A DNA stretch of 8,778 bases, from contig JAITJJ010000227.1 of NCBI GenBank assembly GCA_031278965.1, positions 1 through 8,778 of the forward strand, read 5' to 3'. Positions 1 through 6,943 of this stretch are shown here, in pieces. This stretch comes from Deferribacteraceae bacterium (GTDB taxonomy: Bacteria > Chrysiogenota > Deferribacteres > Deferribacterales > JAISNW01). Below the pieces are notes generated by a model. That model did no database searches. It was not told where the DNA came from and worked only from the letters and a program-made list of their open reading frames with translations. The position numbers were made by a program, and so were the translations under genes. Within the stretch, counting starts at the first letter, position 1. Each line of letters starts with the position of its first letter.

Positions 1-222
1 TCAAGTTCACTGAAGGTTCCGGCAAACATTCGCATAACTTTTTTGCCCCCTTATTCCCCGGAATTGAATCCCGTTGAACACATATGGGACGAGCTTAAAG
101 GAAAAGGGTTCTGCAATCGAGTATTTCCTGGCATCAACGCTTTGGAGGATCACTTGGTCGATGAGCTTTTTAAGCTTGAAAACTCTCCGGAGATTACACC
201 CTCCATTATCTCATCACCTTGA
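1..222 (+). CDS. IS630-family transposase, C-terminal fragment (5' end outside window)
   Basis: Frame 1 is open from the window edge to TGA at 220-222, giving 73 residues of a protein whose start lies to the left. The fragment contains LPPYSPELNPVEHIWDELK. This is the hallmark block around the third catalytic residue of IS630/Tc1-mariner DDE transposases: the Glu of NPVEHIW is the expected final acidic residue. These enzymes cut and paste their element into TA dinucleotides. The first two catalytic Asp residues are outside the window, so activity cannot be judged. The C-terminal tail after the motif (about 40 residues) is of ordinary length, so this end of the gene looks intact. It is the only plus-strand gene here and points toward the minus-strand operon. 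The family call is firm; the subgroup is not determined. Confidence 0.9.
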   Translation, partial: SSSLKVPANIRITFLPPYSPELNPVEHIWDELKGKGFCNRVFPGINALEDHLVDELFKLENSPEITPSIISSP

Positions 223-262
223 ATAATTAATGCCTTGATGAATTAAAAATGGAATAAGTCTA
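1..262 (+). mobile_element. Right end of an IS630-family insertion sequence (boundary inferred)
   Basis: The element includes the transposase tail and probably ends within about 40 bases after its stop codon, as IS630 elements usually do. I place the edge near the TA at 261-262. Left of it the opposite-strand lipoprotein frame stops making sense; right of it the frame resembles a secreted protein. IS630 elements duplicate a TA target, which fits TATA at 261-264. The left terminal repeat is not in the window, so the inverted repeat and exact boundary cannot be confirmed. Confidence 0.55.
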
Positions 263-426
263 TATGCCGCACCCTGCGGATGTGAGCTTATAAGAGGGGT
301 TTCGGCATCGTAAAAGCCGCCGCTGTCATTGTTTCCGCCGCCTCCGCCGCAGGAAGCAAGCGTTAATGAAAAAAGAACACTCAGATCAAATAAAAAGCGT
401 TTAACAGCAAATATAATCTTCTCCAT
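214..426 (-). pseudogene. Lipoprotein gene truncated by the insertion sequence
   Basis: The reading frame from ATG at 426 gives 70 residues. The N-terminus has basic residues (K3, K9, R10), a hydrophobic stretch (about 11-23) and a lipobox LASC with Cys26, the expected lipidation site. Next come five glycines, a polar linker (NNDSGG) and TPLISSHPQGAAY, which resembles the start of bacterial Ig-like surface domains. After Tyr55 (262-264) the frame reads an unrelated tail and stops at 214-216, inside the antisense of the transposase gene. The simplest reading is a surface lipoprotein gene that lost its 3' part to the IS. A GTG at 444 in the same frame could start the protein 6 codons earlier, but ATG426 gives the more typical signal peptide. 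No strong ribosome binding site precedes either start. The lipidated stub might still be made. The lipoprotein call is good; the Ig-like assignment is inference from a short stretch. Confidence 0.6.
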
Positions 427-460
427 TCGGCGTATCTCAATCACCGGAACATCGCCTAAA

Positions 461-490
461 ATAATAGGTAATTAAATTAATTATATGCAA
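461..490 (-). promoter_or_regulatory. Weak candidate promoter for the truncated lipoprotein gene
   Basis: On the minus strand TTGCAT (490-485) and TATTAT (466-461) are separated by 18 bases, ending about 35 bases before the ATG at 426. The -10 matches the sigma70 consensus at 5 of 6 positions but the -35 only at 3 of 6. The area is very AT-rich, so chance matches are common. Confidence 0.3.
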
Positions 491-540
491 CTTTTAAACG
501 TTCCTTTTTTATAGACAACTTTTTCAGCACATTTTGGGAA

Positions 541-554
541 TAATGCTTGCATTA
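541..554. repeat. Short palindrome TAATGC-TT-GCATTA
   Basis: A perfect 6-base inverted repeat with a 2-base centre lies in the AT-rich gap upstream of the lipoprotein remnant, about 50 bases upstream of its candidate -35. Its size suits a dimeric repressor operator, but nothing else supports that role and such sites arise by chance in AT-rich DNA. A longer, looser inverted repeat (AACTTTTT / AAAAAGTT) flanks it. Confidence 0.3.
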
Positions 555-894
555 AAAAAAGTTAATAGTATAGTAAACAAAGGTGATTTCGGGTTTTTAC
601 GGGTTGGATGCTTTTAACGATTTTTCTGATCATTTTTAAGGAAAGTTTCTTTACGACATACAGTTAATTGGATTAAGTATTTATTTTATTGGTAATATTA
701 AGAAAATTAAATTTTATTAAAATATCATATGGATTAATATTATGACGATTAAGTCTAAATGAATTATTTTTGAAAAGAGGCTGTGTCTTTATCTAATTTT
801 AATTGACGGGCAAGGCTCTCTAACGATTTTATTTTAAAAAGGAGATAATAAATAACTCTATTTTTTGCTCCGCCCTTATACGGATAAGAGGCTT

Positions 895-3174
895 TTAAAA
901 CATACTCCCCACAGAAAACTCCAACCTCCCTTTTGCGGGATCCTCTCCAGGGTATATCTTGCTCAGTTTATAGCCGTATTCAAGGCGCATAATGCCAATC
1001 GGGGTGAAAAAGCGGAGACCCGCACCCACCGAGTATTTGGGGAGACGTGTGGTTTCACTGTAAAAGAAAGGCTCGTCCACATTGTAGACCTGCCCTATGT
1101 CAAAGAATATAACCCCGCGGATATCCATGGTTTCATCCATTAATGTCCGCCAGAGCTCTACATTCCCCAAAAACATCTTATTGCCGCCGTAAGGATCGCC
1201 GAATTCATCAAGGGGGCTTATATCACGCCAGCCGAAACCGCGCACGCTGTTTATCCCCCCTAGGAAATACCTTTTGGAGATGGGGAGCCTGCCGTCTTCA
1301 TCTTCATCCGTAAGCCAGAGTTGGGCGATATTGAAGTTTACTCCGAAAACAAATTTATAGGGGAGCGGCTTAAAGTATTTTGCCTTAACGGACGCTTCCA
1401 CCAAACCTTCATTAGCCCCCAGGAAAACTCCGGAATAGCCGACACTCCCGCCCAAACTGTAACCGTCCGAAGGATCAAGGCGGTTGTTTAGGTTTTCAAG
1501 GGTAAGGGAGGTGGAAATTGTGTTCAGTACAGACCATCTCCCCGCCTGTTCCCGTATATATTTGGCGGCACTCTGGATATTATCTATATAGTATTCACTA
1601 TGACTTATCCCGTATCTAAGATAGAGTCTCCTCTTTATCGGCTGGTGCCCCACGCTGAACCCTGCAGAAAGCGAATATTCATCGTATTCGTCAACATATT
1701 CCCGTTTTGAATACTGAAACTGGGTTCCCCAAGAATATGGGTTATCATTGAACCAAGGCTCCGAAAAGTTTAAGCTGAGGCTCTGGACATTTTCTGCCCA
1801 CTGACCGGTGAGAGACGCTGTGCTCCCGTATCCGAAAAGGTTAGCGTAGCCGAAACTGAGACTGAGCATAAAGAGGTCCATAGAGGAATAGGCAAAATTC
1901 ATATTTATGGAGCGGTTGCTCTTCTCCTGAACCTCCACTATTATATCGGCGGTAGAGGCGGCATCGTCGTATTCTTCAGATATCTGCACCATTTCATAAA
2001 AACCTGTGGAGTATAGATTTCTCTTTGCCTCCTCCAGAAGGGTGGCATTGTATTTTTCCCCCTCCGCAATATCAAACTCCCGGCGCAAGACATTGTCTTT
2101 ACTGCGGGAGTTCCCTTTGAATACAATCCTGTTGATATGGTACAGGGAAGAGGGGACCACCGTATAGGTGATGTCAACCGTCTTCAGATCGGGATTATCC
2201 CCTATATTTGCATCAACATACGTTTTTGCGTAACCCATATCCTGATATTTCTTTGTAAGCTCCTGAATATCACTGCGGTATAGCCTTATATTAAACGGTT
2301 CTCCGGTTTTAAGTTTTATTATAGGGATTAATTCGGCGGGCTTCAGTTTGCCGTCAACATCGCTGGCTTTCACGGAATTCACAAAAAATTGGGGACCTTC
2401 CTTTATTCTTATCAGGTAGTTCATCTTGGATTTATCGCTCTGGAAAACCGCCTCCGGCTCCCCGATATCCGCTTGAATATACCCCTTTGACATATATGTA
2501 TCCTGAATTAATATGCGATCATACTCCATAAGGTCTTTTATAAGGGAGCCGGAGGAGTTGAGCTTTGACCAAAAATCTTTTTCTTTGGTATGCATCGCAT
2601 CTTTAAGCTCCGCGGCCGGCATATTCTCATTGCCGTAGAAATAGATATTATAAACCCTTGAAATCTCCCCCTCTTTAATATTAAAGGTAATAACTGCGGA
2701 TGTCTCGTTGCGGTAAGTTATCTTATAATCTATATCCATTGAATAATATCTGTCTCTTTCATACTTGTCCCTGATATTTTTCATAGTCTCAAAGAGCTTT
2801 TTATAGTTTAGCGGTTCTCCTGCATGGAAAGTTAAATATTCCTTCATCCCTTCAGCGGAGATATTTTCATTCCCCGTAAACTCAATGGCGGCAACCAGAG
2901 GAACCTCCTGCAGGATATAGGTCACCGTAAAGAGGTTGTTGCGGACGCTTGCATCCACAGAGATATTTACAAAAAAACCGGAGGCATGCAATTTTTTAAT
3001 GGAATCTGAAATTGCCTGCGGATTAAACTCCGTCCTCTCCTTCACGAGAAAGCTCTCTATCCGCTCCCGCACAATCCGCTTGGTGCCGGAAATCTCCACC
3101 CTGTCTATTGTGACGGCGTGCGCCGCAACGGATAAAACGAGGGAAAAGACAAAGGAATATATCAGTATCTTCAT
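895..3174 (-). CDS. bamA: BamA, outer-membrane protein assembly factor (Omp85 family)
   Basis: BamA is the central subunit of the machine that folds and inserts beta-barrel proteins into the outer membrane. From ATG at 3174 the product is 759 residues (E. coli BamA is about 810). It starts with a signal peptide, residues 1-20 (MKILIYSFVFSLVLSVAAHA), followed by five POTRA-like repeats at about 22-93, 94-168, 169-260, 262-341 and 345-417. Recurring beta-strand motifs such as IEFTGNENIS, IYFYGNENMP and IVFKGNSRSKD mark these. The C-terminal barrel spans about 424-759 and contains the conserved VRGF of loop L6 (644-647). It ends in Phe, the usual terminal residue of the beta-signal. An in-frame start 14 codons upstream would place a charged stretch before the signal peptide and overlap hisG, so I prefer 3174, which leaves 4 bases after the hisG stop. 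BamA is the best call over TamA because of the five POTRA domains. Downstream there is no skp/lpx cluster. Confidence 0.93.
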   Translation of the reverse strand: MKILIYSFVFSLVLSVAAHAVTIDRVEISGTKRIVRERIESFLVKERTEFNPQAISDSIKKLHASGFFVNISVDASVRNNLFTVTYILQEVPLVAAIEFTGNENISAEGMKEYLTFHAGEPLNYKKLFETMKNIRDKYERDRYYSMDIDYKITYRNETSAVITFNIKEGEISRVYNIYFYGNENMPAAELKDAMHTKEKDFWSKLNSSGSLIKDLMEYDRILIQDTYMSKGYIQADIGEPEAVFQSDKSKMNYLIRIKEGPQFFVNSVKASDVDGKLKPAELIPIIKLKTGEPFNIRLYRSDIQELTKKYQDMGYAKTYVDANIGDNPDLKTVDITYTVVPSSLYHINRIVFKGNSRSKDNVLRREFDIAEGEKYNATLLEEAKRNLYSTGFYEMVQISEEYDDAASTADIIVEVQEKSNRSINMNFAYSSMDLFMLSLSFGYANLFGYGSTASLTGQWAENVQSLSLNFSEPWFNDNPYSWGTQFQYSKREYVDEYDEYSLSAGFSVGHQPIKRRLYLRYGISHSEYYIDNIQSAAKYIREQAGRWSVLNTISTSLTLENLNNRLDPSDGYSLGGSVGYSGVFLGANEGLVEASVKAKYFKPLPYKFVFGVNFNIAQLWLTDEDEDGRLPISKRYFLGGINSVRGFGWRDISPLDEFGDPYGGNKMFLGNVELWRTLMDETMDIRGVIFFDIGQVYNVDEPFFYSETTRLPKYSVGAGLRFFTPIGIMRLEYGYKLSKIYPGEDPAKGRLEFSVGSMF

Positions 3175-3178
3175 TAAT

Positions 3179-3802
3179 TTAACCAACCGCCGACAGTATC
3201 TCTTTAATACGGGCATGTTTTATGCGGGAGAGGGGTTTATTGCCGATAAGGCGGGCGGTAGAGCGGAATATAACTTCCACCTCTGAAAGCCCGTTCTTTT
3301 TTAAAGTTTCCCCTGTATCCACCAGATCAACAATATAATCCGCAAGTCCTGTCAAAGGGGCTATTTCAATGGAACCGAACAGTTTTACTATCTCCACGTA
3401 TATTCCTTTAGATGCAAAGGTATTTTTGGCTATATTCGGATACTTTGTCGCCACTTTTATGTTCTGCCTGTAAAGGGTGTGCGTCCCGCTTGCCGCTGCT
3501 ATGCTCATGCGGCAGGAACCAAAGGTAAGGTCTGAAAACTCATAAACCCCCGCCCCGCTCTCCAAGAGCATATCAAGCCCGACAACTCCCAAATCTGCCC
3601 CGCCCCGCTCAACATAGGTGACAACATCAGCATTTTTTACCAGGAGGAAGCGCAAGGCATTTTTCTGATCCAGAAATATCAGTTTGCGGGAATCAAAATC
3701 CAACACATCAGCAGCCATTACCCTGCGGCGGGTTAAAAGCTCTGCTGTTTGCTCTGCAAGCCTCCCTTTGGGGAGGGCAAAAGTTAATATATTATCATTC
3801 AT
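3179..3802 (-). CDS. hisG: ATP phosphoribosyltransferase catalytic subunit, short form
   Basis: HisG joins ATP and PRPP to give phosphoribosyl-ATP, the first and feedback-controlled step of histidine synthesis in the cytoplasm. The 207-residue protein opens with FALPKGRLAEQTAELL (8-23), the family N-terminal motif. It has GADLGVVGLDML (68-79) and the PRPP-binding signature TGLADYIVDLVDTGETL (151-167). It stops shortly after, so the roughly 80-residue C-terminal regulatory domain of long HisG (about 290-300 residues) is absent. Short HisG enzymes work in a complex with HisZ, a histidyl-tRNA synthetase-like subunit. HisZ is not in this window and must be encoded elsewhere if the enzyme is regulated normally. 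The ATG at 3802 follows the murA stop by 8 bases. No other his genes are adjacent, so the gene is transcribed with cell-envelope and translation genes. Confidence 0.95.
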   Translation of the reverse strand: MNDNILTFALPKGRLAEQTAELLTRRRVMAADVLDFDSRKLIFLDQKNALRFLLVKNADVVTYVERGGADLGVVGLDMLLESGAGVYEFSDLTFGSCRMSIAAASGTHTLYRQNIKVATKYPNIAKNTFASKGIYVEIVKLFGSIEIAPLTGLADYIVDLVDTGETLKKNGLSEVEVIFRSTARLIGNKPLSRIKHARIKEILSAVG

Positions 3803-3810
3803 AATAAGCG

Positions 3811-5061
3811 TTAAACCCTTTTTATATCCGCCCCTATTCCCCTCAGCTTTTTTTCGAACTCCTGATACCCTCTGTCAAGGTGGTATACGCGGTTTATTTC
3901 ACTTGTGTTTGTCGCCATAAGCGCTGCAATCACTAAGCCCGCGCTTGCCATAAGATCCGACGCCATAACCGGGGCTCCGGAAAGCTCTTTCACCCCGCGC
4001 ACCACCGCCTGTCCGTCTTTCACGGCAATATCAGCCCCCATCCTTTTAAGCTCTGCCACATGCATAAAACGGTTTTCAAATATATTCTCATCTATCACGG
4101 CGGTGCCGTTGGCTTTGGTCATTATCGCCATATACTGCGCCTGCATATCGGTGGGGAAGCCCGGATACGGTTTTGTAGATATATCTGCGGAGTTAAGCTC
4201 TCCGCCGGACGAGAGCTCCAAAACGCCGTCTTCGCCTTCCTTTACGGCAAGACCTGCCGTAAAGAGGGCATCTGTTACCGCTGACATGCATTTAAGCGGC
4301 GCATTGTGAAGGCGCACGTCTCCGCCCGTGCCTGCCACGGCGCACATAAGAGTCCCCGCCTCAATCCTGTCAGGCATAACGCTGTAGTCGGCGGCTGAGA
4401 GCTCATCCGTCCCTTCAATCGTTATAACCGAAGTGCCGTCCCCCGTTATCTCCGCACCCATCTTCCTTAAAAATCCGGCCAGATCAGAAATTTCCGGCTC
4501 CGCAGCGGCATTGTTTATTACGGTTCTCCCCTTCGCAAGAGCAGCCGCCATTAGAATATTCTCCGTACCGGTAACGGTGACGGTCTTAAAATTTATCTCC
4601 GCTCCCGTAAGCCGTCCGCAGGAAGCTTCAATATAGCCGTGATTGACAGTTATCTCCGCACCCATCTTTTCAAGGGCGGCAATATGCAGATCAACGGGAC
4701 GCTCCCCGATGGCGCACCCGCCCGGAAGGGATACTTTAGCTTTTCTCCGCTTTGCAAGCAGAGGCCCCAGAACAAGGATGGAGGCGCGCATCTTTTTCAC
4801 CAGATCATAGGGGGCATCCGCCCCGCCGCCGTCCATATTGTTTAATATAAAGGTGTCGCCGCTGAAGGAGTTTTCAATTCCCAGCCTCTCCAGAAGTTCC
4901 CCCATAGTGAATATATCTTTCAGCACCGGAACATTGCTGATATTGTAAACCCCCTCCGCCAGAAGAGTCGCCGCCATTATCGGGAGGGAGGCGTTTTTTG
5001 AACCGCTTACATACGCATCGCCAAAGAGCGGTTTCCCGCCTTTTATAATTAATTTATCCAA
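3811..5061 (-). CDS. murA: UDP-N-acetylglucosamine 1-carboxyvinyltransferase (MurA)
   Basis: MurA transfers enolpyruvate from phosphoenolpyruvate to UDP-GlcNAc, the committed step of peptidoglycan precursor synthesis in the cytoplasm. The product is 416 residues, close to the usual 417-420. Key residues are in place: Lys22 in SGSKNASLP, Cys116 in the loop GGCAIGERPVDLH (Cys115 in E. coli numbering), Asp305 in YPGFPTDMQAQ and Arg397 in HLDRGYQ. The loop cysteine, rather than Asp, predicts the type of MurA that fosfomycin can alkylate; no drug phenotype was tested. The start is TTG at 5061, chosen because it gives the family N-terminus MDKLIIKGG exactly and no ATG or GTG in frame fits better. 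It lies 4 bases after the prmC stop. The upstream binding site is only a weak AAGAGA, so translation may depend on coupling to prmC. Confidence 0.96.
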   Translation of the reverse strand: MDKLIIKGGKPLFGDAYVSGSKNASLPIMAATLLAEGVYNISNVPVLKDIFTMGELLERLGIENSFSGDTFILNNMDGGGADAPYDLVKKMRASILVLGPLLAKRRKAKVSLPGGCAIGERPVDLHIAALEKMGAEITVNHGYIEASCGRLTGAEINFKTVTVTGTENILMAAALAKGRTVINNAAAEPEISDLAGFLRKMGAEITGDGTSVITIEGTDELSAADYSVMPDRIEAGTLMCAVAGTGGDVRLHNAPLKCMSAVTDALFTAGLAVKEGEDGVLELSSGGELNSADISTKPYPGFPTDMQAQYMAIMTKANGTAVIDENIFENRFMHVAELKRMGADIAVKDGQAVVRGVKELSGAPVMASDLMASAGLVIAALMATNTSEINRVYHLDRGYQEFEKKLRGIGADIKRV

Positions 5062-5065
5062 TTTG

Positions 5066-5869
5066 TCATCTCTTATGTGCCCTAATTACCCTATTTCTCT
5101 CCGCAAGATCATTAAACAGAGAGACTTCAAAGCCGCAGTTTTCCGCAAGCCGCACAACCGTCTCTCCCTGTGCCGCCCCAATCTCAAAGAGCAAGAGCAT
5201 ATTATTAAATTTTTTCAATTCGTTCAATATAATATTGTAAAAATGATACCCTTCACTTTCGGCAGCAAGGGCGTTTTTAGGTTCATAAAAGATAGACGGG
5301 GGACATTCGGCATACTCCCGCTCTGAAAGATACGGCGGGTTCATTGTAATCAGATCAAAATCCCCGTATGGGAGGCTTGAAGCCAGAAGATCAGCCTGAA
5401 AAAATTCCGTTCTGTCTGACACCCCCAGTTTGCGGGCATTGCGCTCCGCTGTTTCAATAGCTTTAAGGGATATATCCGCCCCGGCTCCCCTTGCATCTTT
5501 AAGCTCACTCAGTATGGATATGAGGATCGCGCCTGTTCCGGTGCAGAGGTCTAATACCCGCCTGGGGTTTTCCTTTATGGCAAGCTCTGTTAAAAGCTCG
5601 CTTTCAGGCCTTGGGATAAATACCCCGCTACAAAGATCAAACTCTAAGCCATAAAACTCTTTGCGTCCGGTGATATACGCTGTCGGTTCTTTTTTTAAAA
5701 CCCGCTCGCTTATCCGCAACAGCTCTTCCTCATTAACAGCCAGCTTTCCCGCATGCAAAAGGGCGTAATTATACTCTGCCCCAGCCAGATAAGCGGCAAT
5801 ATCAAGGCAGTCCGAGCGGGAGAGCCCGTATCCGGCAAGGACAGAGAGGGCGGCAGAACTCGTAATCAC
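5066..5869 (-). CDS. prmC: Release factor glutamine N5-methyltransferase (PrmC/HemK)
   Basis: PrmC uses S-adenosylmethionine to methylate the glutamine of the GGQ motif in release factors RF1 and RF2, which raises termination efficiency. The 267-residue protein has an alpha-helical N-terminal substrate-recognition domain (about 1-75). It then has a Rossmann-type methyltransferase domain with motif I VLDLCTGTGAI (105-115) and the diagnostic NPPY (177-180) that binds the target amide. FIPRPESELL (84-93) is also a family motif. The start is GTG at 5869, immediately after the prfA stop codon (TAA then GTG, no gap), so the enzyme is encoded directly behind its substrate and probably translated by coupling. 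Length and motifs are normal. Confidence 0.95.
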   Translation of the reverse strand: MITSSAALSVLAGYGLSRSDCLDIAAYLAGAEYNYALLHAGKLAVNEEELLRISERVLKKEPTAYITGRKEFYGLEFDLCSGVFIPRPESELLTELAIKENPRRVLDLCTGTGAILISILSELKDARGAGADISLKAIETAERNARKLGVSDRTEFFQADLLASSLPYGDFDLITMNPPYLSEREYAECPPSIFYEPKNALAAESEGYHFYNIILNELKKFNNMLLLFEIGAAQGETVVRLAENCGFEVSLFNDLAERNRVIRAHKR

Positions 5870-6943
5870 TTAGGATAACCCCGCTTCCTTCAACTTTTCC
5901 GCTTGGTCAAAGGCGATTATCTCTGAAAGTATCCCCCCCAACTCCCCTTCCATGATCCGGTCAAGGTTATAAACCGTAAGGTTTATACGATGGTCTGTCA
6001 GGCGGTTTTGCGGAAAGTTGTAGGTGCGTATCCTCTCGCTTCTGTCGCCGGAACCGACCTGTAATTTACGGGTATCCGCCCTTTCGGAGTTTTGGCGGCT
6101 CAGCTTATCCTCCAACAGCTTTGAAAGGAGGAGTTTCATCGCCCTCTCCTTATTTTTTATCTGCGAACGTTCATCTTGACAGGTAACAACGATATTTGTT
6201 GGAATATGGGTAATTCTGACGGCGGAATCGGTAGTATTGATGTGCTGCCCCCCAGCTCCTCCAGAGCGGTAAACATCTATGCGGATATCTTTAGGTTCTA
6301 TGTGTACATCCACCTCGTCCGCTTCCGGCATCACCGCCACAGTGCAGGCAGAGGTATGGATACGCCCGCTTGCTTCCGTTTCAGGTATCCGCTGAACTCT
6401 ATGCCCCCCCGCTTCATATTTTAAGCGGCTGTATGCTCCGCGCCCCTTTATAAGGAGGACAACCTCCCGGTAACCCCCCACTTCCGTTTCGTTGCCGCTT
6501 ACAACTTCGGTTTTCCACCCCTCAAGCTCCGCATAACGGGAATACATTCTAAGGAGATTTGCTGCAAATAAAGAAGCTTCATCTCCGCCGGTTCCCGCCC
6601 TAACCTCCAGATATATATTTTTATCATCATAGGGGTCTTTCGGAATGAGGAGAATCTTTAACCGTTCCTCCGTTTCCGCAAGGGCTTCAGAGACCTCCTC
6701 CAAATCAATTTTTGCAAGCTCTATCAGCTCTTTATCATTAGAAACAGAAAGTATCTCTTTAGCTTCTGAAAAACGATCTTTCAACGCTTTCCATTCCAAA
6801 TATTTTTCCACAACTGAAGTTTTTTCGGAGCGCTCTCTGGCATATTTCTGGTAGTTATCCCTGTCTGATATGACTGCGGGATCAGACAAGAGGTTTTCAA
6901 GCTGTTCATAGCGCTCCAAAACGCCGTTTAGCATATCAAACAT
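5870..6943 (-). CDS. prfA: Peptide chain release factor 1 (RF1)
   Basis: RF1 recognises UAA and UAG stop codons on the ribosome and triggers release of the finished protein. The 357-residue product matches the usual length (about 360). The anticodon-like PxT motif is present as P-E-T at 187-189 in QRIPETEASGRIHTS; its PxT form, not SPF, identifies RF1 rather than RF2. The catalytic loop SGGAGGQHINTTDSAVRITH carries GGQ at 231-233, whose Gln is the PrmC substrate. An N-terminal helical domain precedes these. The ATG at 6943 overlaps the end of the DUF1385 gene by 8 bases; a second in-frame ATG at 6934 would shorten the protein by 3 residues. The overlap suggests translational coupling. I see nothing abnormal. 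Confidence 0.97.
   Translation of the reverse strand: MFDMLNGVLERYEQLENLLSDPAVISDRDNYQKYARERSEKTSVVEKYLEWKALKDRFSEAKEILSVSNDKELIELAKIDLEEVSEALAETEERLKILLIPKDPYDDKNIYLEVRAGTGGDEASLFAANLLRMYSRYAELEGWKTEVVSGNETEVGGYREVVLLIKGRGAYSRLKYEAGGHRVQRIPETEASGRIHTSACTVAVMPEADEVDVHIEPKDIRIDVYRSGGAGGQHINTTDSAVRITHIPTNIVVTCQDERSQIKNKERAMKLLLSKLLEDKLSRQNSERADTRKLQVGSGDRSERIRTYNFPQNRLTDHRINLTVYNLDRIMEGELGGILSEIIAFDQAEKLKEAGLS

Larger units (their letters stand above)
445..894. other. AT-rich intergenic region without a supportable gene
   Basis: This gap separates the lipoprotein start from the end of bamA. It is much richer in A and T than the flanking genes, with long runs of T and A, and stop codons break all frames. 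It holds the weak minus-strand promoter and palindrome listed separately. It also holds a plus-strand purine run AAAAAGGAG (836-844) that resembles a ribosome binding site but has no start codon at a usable distance. A 7-bp hairpin just after the bamA stop (on the minus strand) lacks an adjacent U tract, so I do not call it a terminator. Confidence 0.6.

Noticed and set aside
583..639. Short plus-strand frame starting GTG after AAAGG, 18 codons
   Set aside because: Too short, no recognisable content, and located in low-complexity AT-rich DNA where such frames arise by chance.
775..792. GAGGCTGTGTC sequence resembling ends of some insertion sequences
   Set aside because: Only about 11 bases match a remembered pattern, with no partner inverted repeat or transposase remnant nearby.
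873..889. Hairpin (CTCTTAT-CCG-type stem) just after the bamA stop as a terminator
   Set aside because: On the minus strand the 7-bp stem includes a G-U pair and is followed by CGGAGCAAAAAATAG, not a U tract, so it does not meet the criteria for an intrinsic terminator.
865..1143. Plus-strand open frame of 92 codons over the end of bamA
   Set aside because: It is entirely antisense to the conserved BamA barrel except for its first codons, resembles no known family, and its only candidate ribosome binding site (841-844) is about 20 bases from the start.
3175..3216. Extended BamA N-terminus starting at 3216
   Set aside because: It would overlap hisG by 38 bases and put a Cys/Arg-rich stretch before an otherwise textbook signal peptide that begins at the ATG at 3174.
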